Below, in pieces: positions 35,818 to 43,245 of a stretch of 64,000 bases of DNA. How positions within the stretch are numbered: position 1 is the first letter of the stretch; each line of letters starts with the position of its first letter. The notes beneath the pieces were generated by a model. The model was not told the origin of the DNA. It saw only the letters and a program-made list of their open reading frames with translations, and made no database searches. The DNA is from AC-32 sp963736055 (lineage in GTDB: Bacteria > Actinomycetota > Thermoleophilia > Gaiellales > Gaiellaceae): NCBI GenBank assembly GCA_963736055.1, contig CAVTNM010000001.1, positions 372,001 through 436,000 on the forward strand. Reading direction: 5' to 3'. The translations under genes and the position numbers were made by a program.

Positions 35818-35848
35818 TTGACTTCAAGCCGACTTGAACATGCACGAT
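35818..35848 (+). promoter_or_regulatory. SoxR/MerR-type promoter with palindromic 19-bp spacer
   Basis: TTGACT at 35818-35823 and CACGAT at 35843-35848 are 19 bp apart, the long spacing that MerR-family activators correct. A perfect palindrome TTCAAG-CCGA-CTTGAA (35823-35838) fills the spacer, closely like known SoxR operators. It should drive the + strand gene and be bound by the adjacent MerR protein. Confidence 0.75.
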
Positions 35849-35887
35849 AGCAACCGGCCCCAGTTTTCCCGAGCAAGGAGGTTCGAA

Positions 35888-36226
35888 ATGGCTGTTTCCG
35901 ACACACCTGACTCCGGCGAGCCGATGCGTGCGCCGACCGTCGCCTGCACGCTCACGAGCGACGACCTCAGCACGCAGGCCGAGCGATGGACGCGCCTGCG
36001 GCGCGAGGCGGGCCTCGAGCGCGTCGAGACCGAAGACGGTCTCCGTCTCACTTTCCGCGACGAGCGGGCGGTCGAGGCGGAGCTACAGGCTCTCGTCGCC
36101 GTCGAGAACGACTGTTGCGCCTGGGCCAGCTGGGACGTCGGCCGTGAGGACGGCGATCTCGTGATGCATGCGAGCTCGACAGGGGACGGGGTCGCAACTC
36201 TGCACTCGATGTTCACGGAGGTCTGA
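35888..36226 (+). CDS. MerR-linked small protein with ENDCCAW motif
   Basis: 112 residues from ATG 35888 with AAGGAGG upstream. The middle ALVAVENDCCAWASWDV carries a vicinal Cys pair after Glu, a likely thiol or metal site, and the rest is an alpha/beta fold of about 100 residues. I know similar proteins only as hypothetical genes beside metal- or redox-responsive MerR regulators. It is the likely target of the SoxR-type promoter, hence probably induced by the same signal. Confidence 0.7.
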   Translation: MAVSDTPDSGEPMRAPTVACTLTSDDLSTQAERWTRLRREAGLERVETEDGLRLTFRDERAVEAELQALVAVENDCCAWASWDVGREDGDLVMHASSTGDGVATLHSMFTEV

Positions 36227-36261
36227 CCCAAGAGGGCTGTGAGAGCCCGTCTTCAGGGCTG

Positions 36262-36612
36262 ATGCTCGCCCTCTTCGGCGCGGCCGCCGTGGCGCTCATG
36301 CTTTTCGCCTATGCCCTCGAGCGACGGCACGCCCTATTTGTGCTGGCCTTCGCCTGCGGCTGCGCACTGTCGAGCGTGTACGGGTTCCTCGTCGGCAGCG
36401 TTCCGCTTGGCGCCGCCGAGGCGATCTGGGCCGTGCTGGCCCTGCGGCGCTACGCCGGGCGAGAGCCGGTTCCTCTTCCCTTCCTTGCTGGGAAAGCTCA
36501 GCATTCGGCGGCGAGTCGCGCGTATGAGCAGGATCATTCTTCGCCAAGGTGTCGAGGTCGAGAATCCACTCGAGCTGGCGCTCGAGTTCCTCGCGGCCTA
36601 TTCCGGCTATGA
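36262..36612 (+). CDS. small membrane protein, uncertain 3' end
   Basis: The first about 70 residues look real: two or three hydrophobic segments (MLALFGAAAVALMLFAYALE, LFVLAFACGCALSSVYGFLV, GAAEAIWAVLALRRY). After about 36485 the frame becomes arginine-rich and overlaps the next gene by 89 bp, so the true stop is probably just after LRRYAGR and was lost to an indel. No family assigned. It may be co-transcribed with the CC-motif protein. Confidence 0.45.
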   Translation: MLALFGAAAVALMLFAYALERRHALFVLAFACGCALSSVYGFLVGSVPLGAAEAIWAVLALRRYAGREPVPLPFLAGKAQHSAASRAYEQDHSSPRCRGRESTRAGARVPRGLFRL

Positions 36613-37132
36613 GGGCGGCGCCTCCTCGGGTCCGACGTCGTTTGACGAGAACGACCTCAGGCTGGCGAATCGGGGCGGTGCCCGCATTTCGGCGGCCGAG
36701 ATCGCAGCGATTCTCGGGCGCCGCAGCGAGATCGAACGTGCCTTGGGCGAGATCGACCCAGATGCATCGTTGGCGAACGCGACGGGCTCGATCCCGTGGA
36801 GCCCGCTGACGCGGCTCTTCGACTCGTTCGCGGATATCCGCGGAGTCGGTTTCTCGAAGATGACGAAGGCGCTGCACAGAAAACGGCCGGCGCTCATCCC
36901 GATGCTCGACAGCGTTGTGCAGGCGTACCTGACGCGCGACGACCCCGAGACGGGCGCTTCCGGGTCGTTCGGGGATCGCGCCACGGAGCTCGTCCGGAGC
37001 TACAAACGAGACCTCGATCGCAACTGCGCAGTCCTGCAGGAGATCCAGCGCGAGCTCGCACGCCGCGAATACCGGCTCACCGAGGTGCGAATTCTCGACC
37101 TCGTGATCTGGTCGGTCTCGGCCGCGACCTGA
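36524..37132 (+). CDS. DUF6308-like hypothetical protein
   Basis: 202 residues from ATG 36524. A soluble alpha-helical protein with GARISAAEIAAILGRRSEIE, LTRLFDSFADIRGVGFSKMT, ALHRKRPALIPMLDSVVQAY and a C-terminal LTEVRILDLVIW. The pattern (helix-hairpin-helix-like GVGFSKMTKALHRKRP) matches the uncharacterised DUF6308 family as I know it. A DNA-glycosylase-like helical fold is possible but unproven. Confidence 0.65.
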   Translation: MSRIILRQGVEVENPLELALEFLAAYSGYEGGASSGPTSFDENDLRLANRGGARISAAEIAAILGRRSEIERALGEIDPDASLANATGSIPWSPLTRLFDSFADIRGVGFSKMTKALHRKRPALIPMLDSVVQAYLTRDDPETGASGSFGDRATELVRSYKRDLDRNCAVLQEIQRELARREYRLTEVRILDLVIWSVSAAT

Positions 37133-37196
37133 ACATCGGCGGGTCCGAGGCATGCAGTAGGCTCGCCGCACCCGAGGCCAGCGAAGGAGCCGCTGA

Positions 37197-37778
37197 GTGA
37201 GCCAGCTCGAGTCCACCCCCGAGACCGAACAGGCCTTCGAGGCAGCCGCGAGGTTCTGGTGGCTCTTCCTCGTGATCGGAACGGGCTGGCTGCTGTTCGC
37301 GGTCATCGTGTTCCGGTTCGACTGGCGGAGCGTCAGCGCGATCTCGATTCTCTTCGGGGTGGTGGTGATCGCTGCCGCGATCGACGAGCTCGTGGACGCG
37401 TGGGGCTCGCACGGCTGGGTCCGGGCCGGGCACGCCTTTCTCGCGGTGGTCTTCCTGGTCGTCGGCATCGTCGCCTTCGTCCATCCCGGCGGCACGTTTG
37501 CCGCCCTCGCCGCCGTGATGAGCTTCTACTTCGTGCTCAAGGGAGCGCTCGACCTGGCGCTGGCCTTCGCGTTCAGGCACGAGCCTCTCTGGTGGATCCG
37601 GCTGATTCTCGGAGTCGCGGAGATCCTGATCGGGTTCTGGGCGGCCGGGGACTTCGGCCACAGGACGATCCTGCTCGTCGTCTGGGTGGGGGTGGTCGCG
37701 CTCACACGCGGAATCTCGGCGTTCATGTTCGCCTTCGCGCTTCGGGATGCCCGCCACGCCGGTCCCGCGGCTGCGTAG
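37197..37778 (+). CDS. HdeD-family (DUF308) membrane protein
   Basis: 193 residues, six membrane segments, with repeated short hairpins typical of HdeD: FLVIGTGWLLFAVIVF, ISILFGVVVIAAAIDEL, FVLKGALDLALAFAF and LILGVAEILIGFWAA. E. coli HdeD is linked to acid resistance at high density; the role here is unknown. Starts at GTG with GAAGGAG upstream. Only 2 bp separate its stop from the next gene, so the pair is an operon. Confidence 0.88.
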   Translation: MSQLESTPETEQAFEAAARFWWLFLVIGTGWLLFAVIVFRFDWRSVSAISILFGVVVIAAAIDELVDAWGSHGWVRAGHAFLAVVFLVVGIVAFVHPGGTFAALAAVMSFYFVLKGALDLALAFAFRHEPLWWIRLILGVAEILIGFWAAGDFGHRTILLVVWVGVVALTRGISAFMFAFALRDARHAGPAAA

Positions 37779-37780
37779 CA

Positions 37781-38344
37781 GTGACCGACGATCCTCTCCT
37801 CGGCGGCGACCTCGAGGACGCGCTCGACCACGTCAGCATCCCCGCCTACGTGATCGACCGGAGCGGGGTGATCCGTTGGATCAACGAGGCCGGCCGGAGC
37901 ATGGTCGGCGATGTGCGTGGACGCCAGTTCACGTCTCTCGTGGCGCCGGAGGAGACCCGCCACGTGCGAGAGGTGTTCGCCAGGAAGGTCGTCGGAAATG
38001 CGTCGGTCACTGACTTCGAGTCGGTGGTCCAGGGAGGCGGGGGTCGCATCGGCGTCCAGATCAGCTCCGTCCCGCTGCTCAGCGGCAACTGCGTCGTCGG
38101 CGTCTTCGGGCAGGTCACACGGGTCGAGGAAGAGCCGCCGCCGCATCCGGAGCTTGAGCTGACGCCGCGCCAGGCCGAGGTTCTCAAGTTGCTGGAGCAG
38201 GGCCGCTCGACCGACGACATCGCGTCGGAGCTCCAGCTCAGCCGCGAGACGGTGCGCAATCACGTGCGCCGGCTGTTGCGCTCGCTCGGTGTGAGGTCTC
38301 GACTCGAGGCGGTCGCCTTGGCGCACGGCGACCTCGTGCAGTAA
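37781..38344 (+). CDS. PAS-domain LuxR-type transcriptional regulator
   Basis: 187 residues from GTG 37781. The N-terminal PAS domain is seen as VSIPAYVIDRSGVIRWINEA and GRQFTSLVAPEETRHVREVF, the C-terminal HTH as LELTPRQAEVLKLLEQGRST and IASELQLSRETVRNHVRRLL. It has no receiver domain or kinase, so it probably senses a small molecule or redox state directly and activates genes. In one operon with the HdeD-like protein. Confidence 0.88.
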   Translation: MTDDPLLGGDLEDALDHVSIPAYVIDRSGVIRWINEAGRSMVGDVRGRQFTSLVAPEETRHVREVFARKVVGNASVTDFESVVQGGGGRIGVQISSVPLLSGNCVVGVFGQVTRVEEEPPPHPELELTPRQAEVLKLLEQGRSTDDIASELQLSRETVRNHVRRLLRSLGVRSRLEAVALAHGDLVQ

Positions 38345-38347
38345 CGG

Positions 38348-39244
38348 TCAGCGCGATTGGCGGCGCTCGAAGAGCGTCGCGTTCAACACGGCCGAGCCGA
38401 CCACGAGCCGCCCGATGAAGAAGAGCGTAAGGAGAATCGCGGCGGCCGTCCCGAGCGTTCCGTACGTGCTCGACCTCGACTCGTGCACGTTGTCGAGCAG
38501 GTACACGTTGAAGGCGTTCACCCCCAGCATGCCCAGGCCGTAGAGCACCGAGCCCGGAAGCAGATCCGTCCAGGCAGCGCTGGAATGCGGTAGCCAGAGC
38601 GACATCGCGAGCCAGATGCCGCACAACCCCGCGCCGTAGAGGACGAGCACGATGACCCCGCCGATCGAGGTCTGGGCGCGCACCGCCCCGACCGCAACAG
38701 CGAGCGCGAGCTGGCCCGCGAGCCCGAGGGCGAAGATCTTCATCGAGCGCGAGGCGGTCTTCGCCGAGGCCGCCGAGTGCTCCCACGCGAGAGCGTGGAC
38801 GATCGCCACGGCCCGATACAGGACCCGCGTGACGTACGCGAGCACGACGATCGATCCGAGAGCGACCCAAATGCCGGAGCCGCTCTTCGCAGAGTCGGTC
38901 ACGTGTTTGGTGACGAGGCCGACGAAGCCGAGGTCTTCGCCGACGGTGCGCGGACTTACCCCGAACGCGTCCGCGACCAGACCGAGTGTCGACACCAGAA
39001 AGAACGCGAGCGGGAGGAAGAACAGGAACAACCTGTACGCGAGCGCGCCGGCGAGGATGCCCCCGCCGACGTCCGAGTCCCGTTCGATCACGTCCAGGGC
39101 GGTGTCGAGGAGGGGAACGTGGGTGCGGGCCTCCTCGACCCTGCCCCGGAGCACGCGCGTGCGCTCGAGCGCGAGCGTCAACCGCTGGAGCAGGCTGGGG
39201 CGCCGGAGCGGAACCTGCTCCGGCGGCTCGTTGGTCTTGCTCAC
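38348..39244 (-). CDS. YihY/BrkB-family membrane protein
   Basis: 298 residues from GTG 39244 (VSKTNEPPEQ); an upstream frame adds a basic stretch without a ribosome site. Six membrane segments carry the family pattern: GGGILAGALAYRLFLFFLPL, GIWVALGSIVVLAYVTRVLY, LCGIWLAMSLWLPHSSAAW, and PGSVLYGLGMLGVNAFNVYL. Formerly annotated as ribonuclease BN by mistake. Role unknown, inner membrane. Confidence 0.87.
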   Translation of the reverse strand: MSKTNEPPEQVPLRRPSLLQRLTLALERTRVLRGRVEEARTHVPLLDTALDVIERDSDVGGGILAGALAYRLFLFFLPLAFFLVSTLGLVADAFGVSPRTVGEDLGFVGLVTKHVTDSAKSGSGIWVALGSIVVLAYVTRVLYRAVAIVHALAWEHSAASAKTASRSMKIFALGLAGQLALAVAVGAVRAQTSIGGVIVLVLYGAGLCGIWLAMSLWLPHSSAAWTDLLPGSVLYGLGMLGVNAFNVYLLDNVHESRSSTYGTLGTAAAILLTLFFIGRLVVGSAVLNATLFERRQSR

Positions 39245-39622
39245 GGGGTGAGTATGCGTCCCGTAAGTTCGCGGCCGCCTGCGCATCTGTCAGGTGCCGG
39301 GTGGCCTCTCCTGGCGACTAGGGGCGACACCCAGGGGAGAGGGAGGGGGGCTCCACCCGGCAACCTCTTTGTCTGCCCGCTCGGCGGAAAACGAGTCAGG
39401 CCCGCCAAGGGGGCCTGCTCAACCGCCCTCCGCGAATCGCTCCCGCGAGGGATGGGACGAGGGCCGCGAAGGCCGATGACTTGTCTGCACCGACAATCTG
39501 GGCGGTTGCGGCCCCGCCGAAGGACCAACTCCGAGGGATCGCGGCATGAACTTGACGCATCGTCCAAACATCACAACGACGCAGACGACCCTCCTGACGA
39601 TCCGAAGGGAGGTGAACAACTC
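39245..39622. other. 378-bp intergenic region upstream of the Flp pilin
   Basis: It contains a hairpin (CAGGCCC at 39397-39403 with GGGCCTG at 39411-39417) and a 27-codon frame (39546-39629) that overlaps the pilin start. I looked for a c-di-GMP (GEMM) riboswitch, which often precedes pilin genes, and did not find its conserved core. The last 20 bp carry the GAAGGGAGGTG ribosome site of the pilin. Confidence 0.45.
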
Positions 39623-39823
39623 GTGCTGAAGCTTTTCGCCTTCTCGCAGGCCTTTGCGGTTGGAAAGCTGAGCGCTCTTCGCCGCCACGAAGAGGGGCAG
39701 ACGATGGCCGAATACGGGGTCGTCCTGACCGTCATGACGCTGGCTGTCCTCGCATCGATGATGCTGCTGTCCGACAGCGTCCGTTCTGCACTCGAGAACG
39801 TCGCGGCTCTCCTACCCGGATGA
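39623..39823 (+). CDS. Flp-family type IVb pilin
   Basis: 66 residues from GTG with GGGAGGTGAA 7 nt upstream. The class-III prepilin cleavage site is RRHEEG before QTMAEYGVVLTVMTLAV: Gly -1, Glu +5 and Tyr +6, the hallmark of Flp pilins, followed by the hydrophobic helix. The subunit is assembled by a Tad apparatus. No tad/cpa genes are in this window, so it is an orphan here. Its stop overlaps the next small gene (ATGA). Confidence 0.92.
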   Translation: MLKLFAFSQAFAVGKLSALRRHEEGQTMAEYGVVLTVMTLAVLASMMLLSDSVRSALENVAALLPG

Positions 39824-40032
39824 TCAGCGACCTCTACACGAGTTTGACCGCCCGCGAGCAACGGGCGCTTAGGTGGAGCGCGGCCGCCACAGCGGTCGCG
39901 CTCTGGCTTTCCATGGCCTGGGCCGACCCGATGATCTTGCTCAGCCTCCCGCTGATCGCGGGCGCCTTCTACGTCTACCGAGTTCGTCACCGCAAGGACG
40001 AGCCGGACGACGACGCCGACTGGTACCTGTAG
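39820..40032 (+). CDS. 70-residue membrane protein coupled to the Flp pilin
   Basis: ATG 39820 overlaps the pilin TGA. It has two hydrophobic segments (about 18-34 and 37-53), with a charged, acidic tail (RVRHRKDEPDDDADWYL). No family is recognised. Coupling to the pilin suggests a role in pilin membrane handling or assembly, but that is only context. Confidence 0.6.
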   Translation: MISDLYTSLTAREQRALRWSAAATAVALWLSMAWADPMILLSLPLIAGAFYVYRVRHRKDEPDDDADWYL

Positions 40033-40132
40033 GCGCCTAGAGCAAGCGGGCGACGGCCTTCGGGTCGTCCAAATGCTCCGCCTCTACCCGATGCGTGCTC
40101 CCGGGAATCGCGGCGCTACGATGGGCCCTCGC

Positions 40133-40203
40133 GGCGCCGTGGCCGAGAGGTTAGGCAGAGGCCTGCAAAGCCTCGTACAGCGGTTCGAGTCCGCTCGGCG
40201 CCT
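40133..40203 (+). tRNA. tRNA-Cys (GCA)
   Basis: 71-nt cloverleaf: acceptor GGCGCCG with CGGCGCC, D-arm TGGCCGAGAGGTTAGGCA, anticodon stem-loop GAGGCCTGCAAAGCCTC with GCA, T-arm CAGCGGTTCGAGTCCGCT, discriminator T. No encoded CCA. Confidence 0.95.
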
Positions 40204-40321
40204 CTTCAGTAATGGCCTCGAACGGGAGATCCCAAGTGAGGTCACGGGAGATGGTGGTCGCCAACAAATGGTGAGTCTGAGGCGTCTTCGTTCGCAGGGC
40301 GAGAAAAATGGAAAGTTCCCT

Positions 40322-41062
40322 ATGCGCTTAAGGCTGGGGCCTCTGCGAAAGCGCAAGACCATCATGGTTCTTTTGAGCGGCGCATTGGTGGCCGCCGTTG
40401 CCATCGTGGGGACCGCGACTGCGCGGCACGGGCACGGCAAAAGACCGTCAACTCGGGCTGCCTCAAAAAGCGCCGCGCAGGCGAGCGACGGTCGGGTTCG
40501 CTCGATCTCCCTGCAAGACAAGACCGTGGTCGTGACCGGCGGGGCACTCGACGTCGCAGACTCCACTCGCACCATGTGGTACGCGACTGTCGAAGGAGCA
40601 GCGTTCGGCGAGCAGGCCGCAGCAGACTCCCTGACGCGGAAAGTGACGGATCCTTCTGGTACGGCCCTGGCCACCGAGACCGATCCGATTCAGGTCGGCA
40701 CGCCGCGAGCGAACGGGCCGTTGTGGCTATCGGACGACGAGATCAGGCGCGCGGAGGAGAAGGGAGCGGCCACGGTCGGAGCCAAGCTGGTGGCCGTCAA
40801 CTACGTGCCGCTCTTCGGTGGAACGGCCGAGGTGGTCGTGCAGCCCGACGATCTGTCCTCGTTCCTGCGAAACCCCACCGCGATCGCCGCGTTCCTGGGT
40901 CTTCTAAGCGCAGATAACGGTGCGTACTTGCTCACGGTCGTCAACGCCAAGCAGGCACCTATGCTCCTTACGGGTTGGACACCGGGCGTTGGCGGTGGGG
41001 AGGGTCAGGGGGTCGCCTGGCACGGCCCGAGCCTCCACGCTCTCGGCGAGACACCCGCGTAG
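40322..41062 (+). CDS. hypothetical exported protein
   Basis: 246 residues from ATG 40322; ATG 40268 is an alternative. The start MRLRLGPLRKRKTIMVLLSG has the charged n-region and hydrophobic core of a signal or anchor (VLLSGALVAAVAIVGTATA). The rest is predicted beta-rich with no cysteines (TVVVTGGALDVADSTRTMWY; AVNYVPLFGGTAEVVVQPDD). No family is recognised. It lies alone after tRNA-Cys. Confidence 0.55.
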   Translation: MRLRLGPLRKRKTIMVLLSGALVAAVAIVGTATARHGHGKRPSTRAASKSAAQASDGRVRSISLQDKTVVVTGGALDVADSTRTMWYATVEGAAFGEQAAADSLTRKVTDPSGTALATETDPIQVGTPRANGPLWLSDDEIRRAEEKGAATVGAKLVAVNYVPLFGGTAEVVVQPDDLSSFLRNPTAIAAFLGLLSADNGAYLLTVVNAKQAPMLLTGWTPGVGGGEGQGVAWHGPSLHALGETPA

Positions 41063-41196
41063 CCCGGTAGTACATCCAACCCAGCTCGAGGAACGCCCAG
41101 AGCTTCGAACGTCACCCAGGTGTGAGTGTTTTCATCTTTCTCCCGGTGTTACGCGTGGCGCGCTAGGTCAGAGTCGAGCGCGACCGGCTTGGTGCC

Positions 41197-41954
41197 TTAC
41201 GCCTCGCCGAAATCGTCGAGCAGCATGTGCACTTCGCCGACGCGCTCGAAGCCGAGGCGCTCCAGGATCGGCCGCGACATGGAGCCGCCCTGGGTGATCA
41301 GTGCCGGTGTGCCCAGCGCGAGGGCGTCGTCCCAGCGCGCCCGGATCAGGGCGCGGTAGGCGCCGCGGCCGCGGGCCCGGGCCAGGGTCGCGCCGCCGTA
41401 GAGCAGCAGGCCGTGCTCGCTCGGTGCCGCGGTGCCCGTGCAGACGAGCTCGCCGTCCAGCCAGACGCCGTGCGTCACGTTCACGGTCTCGCGGAAGCGC
41501 TGCGCCAGCAGCTGGCGGGACTCGGCGACCTCGTCGGCCGGGGTCTCGAAGGCCTCCCACGGACGGCGTTCGCGGCAGAGTACTCAGCGAAGGTCTCGAT
41601 CCGACGGGCCACCAGTCCCTCGGCGGCCGGCGGCGGCTCGTGCGTGAGGACGAGCGCGGTCGCGTAGCCGTCGCCGTCACGCGTGAGCCCGTGTTCGAGC
41701 AGGACCTCGACGAGGCCGGGCGCCGCCGTGCTGCCGATCTCCCACTGCGTCCTCGTGCGGTCGCGCTCGCGCAGGGCGGCCCTGATCTCCGCGACCACCT
41801 CGTCGACCTCCGCAAGCGGGAAGCGCTGCCGCTGCACGGTGTTCCAGGTCGAGCTCTCGCCCAGGCAGAGGGTGTAGCGGCCGGTCTCGATCCGCTCGCT
41901 GTTCGGCCCGAGCGGGCCGAAGCAGTTCGGGTACTCGGCGACCTCACGCAGCAC
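41197..41954 (-). CDS. GNAT-family N-acetyltransferase, one frameshift
   Basis: Read as one gene of about 250 residues. The first part (MLREVAEYPNCFGPLGPNSE, then DGDGYATALVLTHEPPPAAE) and the second (VNVTHGVWLDGELVCTGTAA; LYGGATLARARGRGAYRALI; SRPILERLGFERVGEVHML) join near 41550 at SAANAV and WEAFETPADEV. The GNAT acetyl-CoA site is ARGRGAYRAL. Offset equals two bases, so a deletion or two insertions is required. The acceptor substrate is unknown. Confidence 0.75.
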
Positions 41955-41990
41955 AAAAAGGAACGTAGCGGCCGTCGAGCCCGGCGTCTC

Positions 41991-42524
41991 CTACCAGAAG
42001 ATGTCGATCGGCGCGCTGACGATGCTGCAGATGTCACTGCAGGTCGCCCGCAGGTTGAGGCACTCCTCGTAGTTGCCGCCGAAACCGATGCACTCCCTCA
42101 CGAGCCAGTCGCAGGCATAGAGACACGAGTCGTGGAAGCTGCGGCCCGCCGCCCGGCCCTGCAACGGGATGCGGGATCCGGGCAGGCCTCGCCCCGGGAA
42201 CGGCGTGCGTGGCGCCATCGACGGCTGCGAGGCAAGCAGCTGGCCGAGCAGCTTGGCCTGCGGATCGTCCGACTGCTTGAGCCTGATGCGGAAGACAGGA
42301 TGCGAATGGTCCTCGCACGGCCGCGATCCGACGTGCTCGGCCTCCTCGATCATCGACGTCGGAAGGTCGACCCAGGTGTCGCAGCCCCCGCGGGCGAACG
42401 CCACGTGGTCCGGCTGCTCGGACGGCTTGACCATCCCGCTCAGGACGATGCCCGGCTGGTGGTCGAGCTCGCCGGAGCTCAACGCGTCCACGAGAGCCTC
42501 GCCGGTGAATGTCTGGCCTGGCAT
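41991..42524 (-). CDS. hypothetical protein with cysteine-rich C-terminus
   Basis: 177 residues. The N-terminal half (MPGQTFTGEALVDALSSGEL; GMVKPSEQPDHVAFARGG) may be a small beta domain. The C-terminal half has seven Cys within about 40 residues (SCLYACDWLVRECIGFGG, then EECLNLRATCSDICSI), suggesting disulfides or metal binding. It lacks a signal peptide. No family recognised; I am moderately sure it is a gene because of the spaced Cys pattern and the clean start. Confidence 0.55.
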   Translation of the reverse strand: MPGQTFTGEALVDALSSGELDHQPGIVLSGMVKPSEQPDHVAFARGGCDTWVDLPTSMIEEAEHVGSRPCEDHSHPVFRIRLKQSDDPQAKLLGQLLASQPSMAPRTPFPGRGLPGSRIPLQGRAAGRSFHDSCLYACDWLVRECIGFGGNYEECLNLRATCSDICSIVSAPIDIFW

Positions 42525-42635
42525 GGAGCCTCCTCGTCTCGACGGCGACCCGAAACCGTACTCCCTTTGCGCGCGTGGGTCGCCGGTAGGCCCGATCGGG
42601 CGAGTCTCCTGCTCGTGGCCCTCATCGGGCCGGCC

Positions 42636-42923
42636 CTACTGCTTGTTTTGGGATCCGCTCAGTGCTCGGGATCTCACGGGCGTGGGGCAGCTCCAGTACT
42701 CGACCGAGCCGGACTGGCCCTCTCGGCTGCACGATTTCTTCGTGAGATCGGGGCGGCCGTCGATCGCGCCCTTCTCGCACGCACGCCACGCCCCTTTGGC
42801 GCCTGGGGGCGCGGAAGTGGTCGTGCAGTGACCGAAGAGGCCTGCCCGGTGCAGGACGTCATGGTCCTTCACCGTGACGAGGACTGTTGCCGCGAGCATC
42901 GCCATGAGCCAGATTCGAAGCAT
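42636..42923 (-). CDS. small secreted or anchored cysteine-containing protein
   Basis: 95 residues from ATG 42923, chosen for the GAGGTGAACGAA site; the longer frame has none. N-terminal hydrophobic segment MLRIWLMAMLAATVLVTVKD, then a small domain with four Cys (CTTTSAPPG, RACEKGAIDG, SCSREGQ, YWSCPTP). It resembles uncharacterised proteins of soil actinobacteria in my memory, without known function. Confidence 0.6.
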   Translation of the reverse strand: MLRIWLMAMLAATVLVTVKDHDVLHRAGLFGHCTTTSAPPGAKGAWRACEKGAIDGRPDLTKKSCSREGQSGSVEYWSCPTPVRSRALSGSQNKQ

Positions 42924-43004
42924 TTCGTTCACCTCATCTGGCCGCAGATACGTCGCTTTTGCCCCGGTATCGGCGGCGAGGGAGCGGGGCTGCATCACTC
43001 GGTT

Positions 43005-43245
43005 TAGCGAAGCCGACGCGCCATGCTGAGACGCCGCTCGCGAGCCGTGTCAGGCGCCGCCGCCCGTGCCGTCTGAAATGACCGGTCGACCCGATCCGGA
43101 GTCAGCGAAGCCCACCACGCTCGTGCTGAGGCGCCGCCTTGCGGTGCCGTGCTCAGGCGTGCGGGCCTCGCCCGCGCGCCGTCTGAAATGACCGGCCGAC
43201 CCGATCCGGAGTCAGCGAAGCCCACCACGCTCGTGGTGAGCCCGG
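43005..43245. repeat. about 120-bp tandem repeat, two and a half units, including the HMGR 3' end
   Basis: 43068-43125 and 43188-43245 are 58-bp copies with one mismatch (43086 versus 43206), exactly 120 bp apart. Upstream, 43006-43080 is a degenerate copy of 43106-43200. The right-hand copy includes the last seven codons and stop of the HMG-CoA reductase gene. Confidence 0.75.

Noticed and set aside
39245..39622. c-di-GMP or cobalamin riboswitch upstream of the pilin
   Set aside because: The conserved cores of both classes were not found; only a simple 7-bp hairpin is present.
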